From NCBI GenBank assembly GCA_011322755.1, contig DRLZ01000213.1, positions 1-12,012 of the forward strand: 12,012 nt of DNA, written 5' to 3'. The translations under genes and the position numbers were made by a program. Origin of the DNA: Crenotrichaceae bacterium (GTDB lineage: Bacteria; Pseudomonadota; Gammaproteobacteria; Methylococcales; DRLZ01). Positions 6,212 to 12,012 of this stretch are shown here, piece after piece (positions within the stretch are counted from its first letter, which is position 1; every line of letters begins with the position of its first letter). The notes below the pieces were generated by a model. The model ran no database searches. It was not told the DNA's origin and worked only from the letters and a program-made list of their open reading frames with translations.

Positions 6212-7642
6212 ATGAAGTTATCGACTGTTATCAAAAGTCATTATTCAGCAATCATATTGATAGTACTGAATGTATTGATAGTACAAAGCGCGTTTGCACA
6301 ATTACCGGATTTCACCCAGTTGGTTAAGCAGCATGCTGCAGCAGTTGTTAATGTCAGTACGACCCAGAAAATACCAGACCCTGTTGCAAGTGGAGATGAG
6401 CAGTTACAATTGCCGGAAGGAGCGCCACTGGATGAGTTTTTTAGACGTTTTTTTGGCGGGCCAGGCGGTAAAGCACCGGCTCCTCGCCGTAACGCAAAAT
6501 CGCTTGGTTCAGGCTTCATTATTTCTGATGATGGATACATGATAACCAATCACCATGTTGTTAAGGATGCAGACACCATTATTGTGCGTTTACAGGACAG
6601 GCGTGAACTGGAAGCCGAGGTCATTGGTTCTGACAAGCGCAGCGATATTGCATTGCTGAAAATCGATGCTGATGATTTACCAACGGTTAAAATAGGATCT
6701 TCAAGTGATCTTGAAGTTGGTGAATGGGTGGTGGCAATCGGCTCACCTTTTGGTTTTGATCATTCAGTAACAGCTGGTATTGTCAGCGCTAAAGGGCGAA
6801 GTTTACCAAGTGACAGTTATGTGCCATTTATACAGACTGATGTTGCTATTAACCCGGGCAATTCTGGCGGTCCATTGTTTAACATGAATGGCGAAGTGGT
6901 CGGGGTTAACTCACAAATCTATAGCCGGACCGGCGGTTTTATGGGTTTGTCTTTTTCTGTTCCCATGGATGTTGCCATGAAAGTTGTTGAGCAGCTCAAG
7001 TCGACCGGGCATGTTAAACGCGGATGGTTAGGTGTCCAGATTCAGGATGTTTCACGCGAACTGGCTGAATCCTTCGGGATGGATAAACCAGAAGGTGCGT
7101 TGGTTTCCAAGGTTATTAAAAACAGTCCCGCGCAGAAGTCGGGATTACAAGTCGGTGATGTGATTATTGAGTACAATGGAAAAAATGTACCAACATCATC
7201 TACTTTACCTGCAATGGTTGGTGTTACATCGATTGGGAAAAGTATTCCTGTTACTGTTATCAGACAGGGCAGAAAACAAAGCCTGACAGTAAAAATTGGA
7301 GAATTAACCGATGACATAGCCGAAGCTTCACTGCAAGATCTGGATGACAGTGTTGTTAAAGTCGATCGCATGGGTATTACTGTTTCTGAGGTTCCTGAAG
7401 ATATGCGAACCCAACTACAAATCCCTGATGGCGGTGCGATGATCAATCAAGTCAAAAGTGGACCTGCTGCTGATTCAGGATTACGCCGAGGGGATGTGAT
7501 ATTACAAATACAATACAAGGATGTGGAAGGTCCTAAGCAGCTGAAAAAATTAATTAATGCCGTCGACACTGATCGTCCGGTAGCGATTCTGGTACAGCGA
7601 GGGAACCATCCACTTTATTTGGCGATAAAACTGAATGACTGA
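6212..7642 (+). CDS. mucD: Periplasmic serine protease/chaperone MucD (DegP/HtrA family)
   Basis: A 476-residue protein that degrades or refolds damaged envelope proteins; in Pseudomonas MucD also damps AlgU activity. A signal peptide covers residues 1-29, ending QSAFA before QLPDF. The trypsin-like domain has the full catalytic triad: His115 (ITNHHVV), Asp145 (SDIALLK) and Ser218 (NPGNSGGPLF). PDZ1 (about 270-360) begins RGWLGVQIQDV and PDZ2 (about 385-470) contains SGLRRGDVILQI. Length and two PDZ domains match DegP/MucD rather than one-PDZ DegS/AlgW. ATG 6212 is chosen because it gives a complete signal peptide; only a weak GAGA (6197-6200) precedes it, in a very T-rich leader. The 3' end overlaps lepA by 8 nt. 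The spacer upstream has a candidate promoter of its own. Confidence 0.96.
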   Translation: MKLSTVIKSHYSAIILIVLNVLIVQSAFAQLPDFTQLVKQHAAAVVNVSTTQKIPDPVASGDEQLQLPEGAPLDEFFRRFFGGPGGKAPAPRRNAKSLGSGFIISDDGYMITNHHVVKDADTIIVRLQDRRELEAEVIGSDKRSDIALLKIDADDLPTVKIGSSSDLEVGEWVVAIGSPFGFDHSVTAGIVSAKGRSLPSDSYVPFIQTDVAINPGNSGGPLFNMNGEVVGVNSQIYSRTGGFMGLSFSVPMDVAMKVVEQLKSTGHVKRGWLGVQIQDVSRELAESFGMDKPEGALVSKVIKNSPAQKSGLQVGDVIIEYNGKNVPTSSTLPAMVGVTSIGKSIPVTVIRQGRKQSLTVKIGELTDDIAEASLQDLDDSVVKVDRMGITVSEVPEDMRTQLQIPDGGAMINQVKSGPAADSGLRRGDVILQIQYKDVEGPKQLKKLINAVDTDRPVAILVQRGNHPLYLAIKLND

Positions 7643-9452
7643 AAGCGTTGATCAAACAAGAATCAGAAATTTTTCGATTATCGCCCATGTGGATCATGGC
7701 AAGTCAACCCTGGCAGACCGGTTTATTCAGATCTGTGGCGGATTATCTGACCGGGAGATGTCATCGCAGGTTCTGGATTCGATGGATCTTGAACGCGAGC
7801 GCGGTATTACGATTAAAGCTCAAAGCGTTACATTGCATTACAAGGCCAAGGATGGCCATGTCTATCAGCTGAATTTTATCGACACCCCCGGGCACGTTGA
7901 TTTTTCCTATGAAGTATCCCGCTCACTCGCCGCCTGTGAAGGTGCATTGCTTGTGGTTGATGCCGCTCAGGGGGTTGAAGCCCAGAGTGTAGCAAATTGC
8001 TATACTGCGCTGGATCAGGGGCTTGAAGTGATCCCTGTTCTCAATAAAATTGATTTACCATCTGCTGAACCTGAACGCGTCAAACTCGAAATCGAGGATA
8101 TTATCGGTATTGATGCAAGTGAAGCTTTGGAAATCAGCGCCAAAACCGGTTTAGGTGTTTCTGCTGTTCTGGAGCAACTGGTGCATACCGTACCTGCTCC
8201 TGTAGGGGATGCAGATTCTGCATTGCAAGCACTTATTATTGATTCATGGTTTGACAGTTACCTTGGTGTTGTATCCCTTGTGCGCGTGGTTAATGGGCAA
8301 ATCAAACGTAAACAAAAAATCAAAATGCTCTCAACAGGGCGAATCCACCAGGTTGATATCGTGGGTGTGTTTTCTCCTAAACGAACTGAGTTAGAAATTT
8401 TGCGTACGGGTGAAGTGGGTTATGTTGTCGCTGGCATCAAGGAAATCTTCGGTGCGCCAGTTGGAGACACCATTACAACCAGCGCTGGAACAACTGCAGA
8501 AGCACTACCTGGTTTTCAGCAATCACAGCCTCGTGTGTTTGCTGGTTTGTATCCTGTCAGTTCTGATGATTATGAAAAGTTACGTGAGGCGTTGCAGAAA
8601 CTTCGGCTCAATGATGCTTCACTGGAATTTGAACCTGAAACATCAACTGCACTCGGGTTTGGCTTTCGCTGTGGGTTTCTTGGAACCTTGCATATGGAAA
8701 TTATCCAGGAACGTCTGGAGCGGGAATACAATCTTGATTTAATTACCACTGCGCCGACTGTTATCTATCAGGCACTTACAACAAACGGTGATATTGTCAA
8801 AGTCGATAATCCGGCTAAACTACCGGATGCAGGGAAAATCAGTGAGATTCAAGAGCCGATTGTAGAAGCAAATATTCTGGTACCGCAAGATTACGTTGGC
8901 AGTGTCATCAGTCTGTGTGTAGACAAACGTGGCATTCAAAAAAATATGCTCTATGTCGGTAACCAGGTATCGCTGACTTACGAAATGCCATTAAGTGAAA
9001 TCGTGCTGGATTTCTTTGACCGGATAAAATCTGTCAGTCGTGGTTATGCTTCCTTTGACTATGAATTTAAACGTTTTCAAGCAACCCCGTTAATTAAACT
9101 GGATGTGTTAATCAACGGCGATCCTGTGGATGCATTGTCGATTATTGTTCACCGAGATGATGCTCAGTCTCGTGGGCGTGATTTGGTTGATAAAATGAAA
9201 GAATTAATCCCGCGACAAATGTTTGAAGTTGCTATCCAGGCTGCAATTGGGTCAAAAGTGATAGCACGATCCACTGTAAAAGCATTGCGTAAAAATGTAA
9301 CTGCCAAATGCTATGGTGGCGATATCAGCCGAAAGCGCAAACTATTGGAAAAACAGAAAGCGGGTAAAAAGCGCATGAAACAAGTTGGTAGTATCGAGAT
9401 ACCGCAGGATGCATTTTTAGCCGTTTTACAAATTAAGAATAATACAGATTGA
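7635..9452 (+). CDS. lepA: Elongation factor 4 (LepA) GTPase
   Basis: A 605-residue translational GTPase (E. coli 599) that acts on ribosomes, with roles reported in back-translocation and in initiation/30S assembly. The G1 loop AHVDHGKST (residues 17-25), switch region ERERGITIKAQ, G3 DTPGH (83-87), G4 NKID (137-140) and G5 SAK (168-170) are intact. Downstream lie the EF-G-like domains and the LepA-specific C-terminal domain, including ARSTVKALRKNVTAKCYGGD and KRKLLEKQKAGKKRMKQ, which fix the identity as LepA rather than EF-G, TypA or TetM. ATG 7635 lies inside the mucD 3' end (overlap 7635-7642), with no strong Shine-Dalgarno, suggesting coupled translation. In E. coli lepA-lepB stand apart from the DegP gene; here lepA is joined to mucD. 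lepB follows after 75 nt, in which no clear promoter or terminator is seen. Confidence 0.98.
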   Translation: MTESVDQTRIRNFSIIAHVDHGKSTLADRFIQICGGLSDREMSSQVLDSMDLERERGITIKAQSVTLHYKAKDGHVYQLNFIDTPGHVDFSYEVSRSLAACEGALLVVDAAQGVEAQSVANCYTALDQGLEVIPVLNKIDLPSAEPERVKLEIEDIIGIDASEALEISAKTGLGVSAVLEQLVHTVPAPVGDADSALQALIIDSWFDSYLGVVSLVRVVNGQIKRKQKIKMLSTGRIHQVDIVGVFSPKRTELEILRTGEVGYVVAGIKEIFGAPVGDTITTSAGTTAEALPGFQQSQPRVFAGLYPVSSDDYEKLREALQKLRLNDASLEFEPETSTALGFGFRCGFLGTLHMEIIQERLEREYNLDLITTAPTVIYQALTTNGDIVKVDNPAKLPDAGKISEIQEPIVEANILVPQDYVGSVISLCVDKRGIQKNMLYVGNQVSLTYEMPLSEIVLDFFDRIKSVSRGYASFDYEFKRFQATPLIKLDVLINGDPVDALSIIVHRDDAQSRGRDLVDKMKELIPRQMFEVAIQAAIGSKVIARSTVKALRKNVTAKCYGGDISRKRKLLEKQKAGKKRMKQVGSIEIPQDAFLAVLQIKNNTD

Positions 9453-9527
9453 TTTGGGATGATTGTTTTCTGTGAAACTCATTTTTTGCATGGCTAACAA
9501 CCCGGCCTTTCGATAAGGAAAACTTTT

Positions 9528-10304
9528 ATGGATTACGATTTTTCATTCTTTTTGGCAATTGCGTCACTGGTTACAGGCGTGATTTGGTTACTGTACAGCT
9601 TGTATCTTAAGCAACATCCTGATAAAAAAGATCAACCAGACCCAATCATCGTAGAGTATGCAAAATCATTTTTTCCAGTCATATTTCTTGTTTTTTTGTT
9701 ACGCTCTTTTTTAGTCGAACCATTTCGAATTCCATCAGGATCAATGATGCCGACTTTACTGGTCGGTGATTTTATTCTTGTTAATAAATTCAAATATGGA
9801 ATACGAATACCTGTTATTAATAAAAAGATTTTCGATGTAGACAAGCCAGAACGTGGCGACATTGTTGTGTTTCGCTTTCCGCGCGACCCGAGTGTAGACT
9901 ATATTAAACGATTGATTGGATTGCCAGGAGATCATATTGTCTATAAAAACAAGCAGCTCTATGTCAATGGTCAACCGGTTCCACGAAGTTATGTTGGACG
10001 TTATCAAGGCATTGGCGGCGGTAAGAACATGACTGGAGCTCAGGAATATATCGAGGATCTAACCGGCGTTAAGCATCATATTCTGCGTGTCAATAGAATG
10101 CCTGGGGTGTCACGGGATTATGTTGTCCCTGCTGGCCAATATTACATGATGGGTGATAATCGTGATAATAGTAACGATAGTCGATACTGGGGTACTGTTC
10201 CGGAAGAGAACCTGGTAGGCAAAGCTTTTTTTATCTGGATGAATTTTGACTGGGATACAGCAACTAAATTTGGACTCAACCGGGTTGGCACTGTGTTGGA
10301 ATAG
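9528..10304 (+). CDS. lepB: Signal peptidase I (LepB)
   Basis: A 258-residue inner-membrane serine protease that removes signal peptides from exported proteins, including those here (MucB, MucD). It is shorter than E. coli LepB (324) but within the range of other proteobacteria. Two N-terminal membrane segments are visible at about residues 5-26 and 47-63. Box B, RIPSGSMMPTL, carries nucleophile Ser72; box D, YIKRLIGLPGD, carries the general base Lys127; box E is GDNRDNSNDSRYWG near the C-terminus. All catalytic motifs are intact. AAGGAA (9515-9520) seven nt before ATG 9528 is a good ribosome site, one of the strongest in the window. It follows lepA, the classical partner, and precedes the DUF4845 gene by 43 nt. 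Confidence 0.98.
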   Translation: MDYDFSFFLAIASLVTGVIWLLYSLYLKQHPDKKDQPDPIIVEYAKSFFPVIFLVFLLRSFLVEPFRIPSGSMMPTLLVGDFILVNKFKYGIRIPVINKKIFDVDKPERGDIVVFRFPRDPSVDYIKRLIGLPGDHIVYKNKQLYVNGQPVPRSYVGRYQGIGGGKNMTGAQEYIEDLTGVKHHILRVNRMPGVSRDYVVPAGQYYMMGDNRDNSNDSRYWGTVPEENLVGKAFFIWMNFDWDTATKFGLNRVGTVLE

Positions 10305-10308
10305 ACTA

Positions 10309-10322
10309 TGCTATAGATAGCA
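10309..10322 (+). repeat. Short inverted repeat in the lepB-DUF4845 gap
   Basis: TGCTAT (10309-10314) and ATAGCA (10317-10322) are perfect reverse complements separated by AG, and lie 5 nt after the lepB stop. Folded in RNA this gives a stem of about five pairs with a TAGA loop. No T-tract follows, so it is not an intrinsic terminator. It may act as a small stabilising hairpin or be chance. Confidence 0.35.
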
Positions 10323-10347
10323 AAGTGAATACAGGAAGTTATATGTT

Positions 10348-10728
10348 ATGAGATATTATCGCTCAAAATCAGAAGGCTTGACGTTTATCAGCATCGTTGT
10401 GATTCTGATGGTCATTGCATTTTTTACACTACTGATATTAAAAATCGGGCCGATTTATTACGATAATTCACTCGTCAAGAAATCTCTTTCTAATTTAAAA
10501 GCACAACCAGGTTTGATGGATATGAGTAAACGTCAAATTTCACAAAGTCTTGAGAAACGCTTTGATGTTGGTTACGTGAAAGATGTTACAGCAAAGGATG
10601 TGATTATTACTAAACGTGGCAATCATTATTTGAAAGTCGAACTTGAATATGAGGTTGTTGAAAATATTATTGGTAATCTGGATGTTCTGGTTACCTTCAA
10701 GGATGGATTTGAATTGGGGGATCGTTGA
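10348..10728 (+). CDS. DUF4845-type small membrane protein
   Basis: A 126-residue protein of unknown function. It has a basic N-terminus (MRYYRSKSEGLTF), one hydrophobic segment at about residues 12-32, then a soluble region probably in the periplasm. N-terminal SEGLTFISIVVILMVIAFF is reminiscent of prepilin-like helices, a known appearance of DUF4845 proteins, but there is no clear G/F-T-L-x-E prepilin cleavage site. A gene of this kind commonly sits between lepB and rnc in gammaproteobacteria, and the family call rests on that position plus topology. AGGAAG (10333-10338) nine nt before ATG 10348 supports the start. Its TGA stop (10726-10728) overlaps the TTG start of rnc. The position suggests a link to signal peptidase or RNase III, but that is inference. 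Confidence 0.8.
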   Translation: MRYYRSKSEGLTFISIVVILMVIAFFTLLILKIGPIYYDNSLVKKSLSNLKAQPGLMDMSKRQISQSLEKRFDVGYVKDVTAKDVIITKRGNHYLKVELEYEVVENIIGNLDVLVTFKDGFELGDR

Positions 10729-11411
10729 TACTTTCACCGCAACAATGTGAACAAGCTATTCAGTGTTCATTCAATGATATCAACTGGTTACGAATTGCAC
10801 TAACCCACAGAAGTGCAGCCAGTGTGAATAACGAACGTCTGGAATTTGTTGGCGATTCAGTGCTTAATTTTGTTATTGGCAATGCCTTGTATGAAAAATT
10901 TCCGAAAGCGAACGAGGGAACATTGAGCCGCTTGCGTGCAGGGTTAGTTAATGAAACAACACTGGCAGAAAGAGCACGTTATTTAAAACTGGGTGATTAT
11001 TTGATTCTGGGTTCGGGTGAATTAAAAAGTGGGGGTTTTAACAGGGATTCGATCCTTTCCGATACGCTGGAAGCAATTATTGGTGCGATTTTAAAAGATA
11101 AGGATATTTTTGCTGCCCAGCAATGGACGTTGGATTTGTATGCTGATTTGCTAAATGCAACGTCAGAACATCATGTAATGAAAGATCCGAAAACCAGACT
11201 CCAGGAGTATTTGCAAGCCAAAAGACTTGATGTTCCAAGGTATACTTTGCTTTCAAGTGAGGGGTTGTCTCATCAACAGACATTTCATGTCGAGTGTCGG
11301 ATTAACAGCAGTAAACTATTTAGCACGGGCAGTGGTTCATCCCGAAAACGTGCAGAACAGCACGCTGCAGAGCAGCTGCTGGAGCTACTTAGCAATGGAA
11401 AACAGGTTTGA
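10725..11411 (+). CDS. rnc: Ribonuclease III (Rnc)
   Basis: A 228-residue double-stranded RNA endonuclease (E. coli 226) that matures rRNA and processes mRNAs and antisense duplexes. The RNase III domain has signature NERLEFVGDSVL at residues 36-47, with catalytic Asp44, and SDTLEAIIG with Asp113 and Glu116. The double-stranded RNA-binding domain (about 155-225) begins KDPKTRLQEYLQ and ends GSSRKRAEQHAAEQLLELL. The start is the TTG at 10725: it gives the normal length and N-terminus (THRSAAS at 27-33, as in E. coli), and no in-frame ATG or GTG is available before the conserved region. A G-run at 10716-10720 lies four nt upstream. The TTG shares bases with the DUF4845 stop (TTGA), so expression probably depends on coupling. 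All catalytic residues are present. Confidence 0.97.
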   Translation: MILSPQQCEQAIQCSFNDINWLRIALTHRSAASVNNERLEFVGDSVLNFVIGNALYEKFPKANEGTLSRLRAGLVNETTLAERARYLKLGDYLILGSGELKSGGFNRDSILSDTLEAIIGAILKDKDIFAAQQWTLDLYADLLNATSEHHVMKDPKTRLQEYLQAKRLDVPRYTLLSSEGLSHQQTFHVECRINSSKLFSTGSGSSRKRAEQHAAEQLLELLSNGKQV

Positions 11412-12012
11412 AAGCAGGTTACGTTGCGTTAATCGGCCGCCCGAATGTTGGTAAGTCAACACTGCTTAACCACTTGATTGGACAGAAACTCAGTATTACA
11501 TCCCGACGTCCCCAGACAACCAGGCACAGAATCATCGGGATTAAAACAACAGATCAGGCACAAATTGTGTTTGTTGATACGCCGGGTATGCATCGTAGCG
11601 AAAAAAAAGCACTCAACCGTTTGCTGAATCAAACAGCACAGGCAACCTTAACAGGCGTTGATGTGGTGGTGTGGCTGAATGATTCATTGCAATGGCGGGA
11701 TGATGACGAACTGGTGATGGAAAAATTACAGGATATCTCTGCTCCAGTTATTCTGGCGATTAATAAAATTGATCTGGTGAATGACAAAGCCAGTTGCCTG
11801 CCGTTTTTACACGATGCGTCAATACGTTACCCGTTCGCTGAACTCATTCCGGTTTCTGCCTTGAAATCAACCAACATGGATGTGCTTGAAGACGCTATCA
11901 TCAAGTTATTACCTGAAGGCGAACTTATCTACCCGGAAGATCAAATTACGGATCGTTCAGAACGCTTTTTTATCGCTGAAATCATACGCGAGAAGTTGAC
12001 ACGTATTCTCTC
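11408..12012 (+). CDS. era: GTPase Era, N-terminal part (3' truncated by the window)
   Basis: About 201 codons of an expected 300 are present; the frame stays open to the window end. Era is a 16S rRNA-binding GTPase for 30S subunit maturation and regularly follows rnc. G1 is GRPNVGKST (residues 10-18), followed by the Era-typical SITSRRPQTTRHRI; G3 is DTPG (57-60), G4 NKID (119-122), and G5 is in PVSALKSTN. The end, ITDRSERFFIAEIIREKLTRIL, is the entry to the C-terminal KH domain. The start is TTG 11408: an in-frame TAG lies at 11390-11392 and no other start codon precedes the G1 motif. The resulting N-terminus MKAGYVALIG is several residues shorter than in E. coli. TTG overlaps the rnc stop (TTGA), with GGAAAA (11397-11402) as a possible ribosome site. 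Confidence 0.96.
   Translation, partial: MKAGYVALIGRPNVGKSTLLNHLIGQKLSITSRRPQTTRHRIIGIKTTDQAQIVFVDTPGMHRSEKKALNRLLNQTAQATLTGVDVVVWLNDSLQWRDDDELVMEKLQDISAPVILAINKIDLVNDKASCLPFLHDASIRYPFAELIPVSALKSTNMDVLEDAIIKLLPEGELIYPEDQITDRSERFFIAEIIREKLTRIL

Noticed and set aside
11227..11454. Frame spanning the rnc-era junction
   Set aside because: It is out of frame with both rnc and era, whose conserved motifs account for the region fully; it is a shadow frame.

Overview
The window is a conserved chromosomal block from a gammaproteobacterium of moderate GC content (low to mid 40s percent by eye). The gene order nadB / rpoE(algU)-mucA-mucB-mucD-lepA-lepB-DUF4845-rnc-era is typical of the Pseudomonas-like and methylotroph/sulfur-oxidiser side of that class. 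The genus cannot be fixed from sequence alone. No tRNA, rRNA, CRISPR array, insertion sequence or phage gene is visible.

Layout. Positions 1-1461 hold the C-terminal part of a PilY1-type pilus tip adhesin on the + strand. It converges on nadB (L-aspartate oxidase, - strand, 1506-3158). From 3488 to the end everything runs on the + strand. The extracytoplasmic sigma factor RpoE/AlgU comes first, then its membrane anti-sigma factor MucA/RseA (5-nt gap). A 255-nt spacer leads to periplasmic MucB/RseB, and a 280-nt spacer leads to the periplasmic protease MucD (DegP/HtrA family). Then follow elongation factor 4 (lepA, overlapping mucD by 8 nt), signal peptidase I (lepB), a small membrane protein of the DUF4845 type, RNase III (rnc) and Era GTPase (cut by the window end). 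rnc and era both start at TTG codons inside a 4-nt TTGA overlap with the preceding stop codon.

How the genes work together. RpoE is held at the inner membrane by MucA, which MucB shields from proteolysis; MucD degrades or refolds misfolded envelope proteins. Downstream genes serve translation (LepA), removal of signal peptides (LepB) and RNA processing and 30S assembly (Rnc, Era). The layout puts envelope-stress control directly upstream of export and ribosome functions.

The genes themselves are ordinary. The less expected material is between them: (i) a putative promoter followed by two mutually exclusive hairpins, the second ending in a T-tract, upstream of rpoE, resembling an attenuator or a short terminated RNA; (ii) an rpoE start codon with no Shine-Dalgarno sequence, directly below an RpoE-like promoter; (iii) long, structured non-coding spacers on both sides of mucB, with no mucC/rseC gene; (iv) paired TTGA junctions at rnc and era. 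No undescribed multi-gene system was found.
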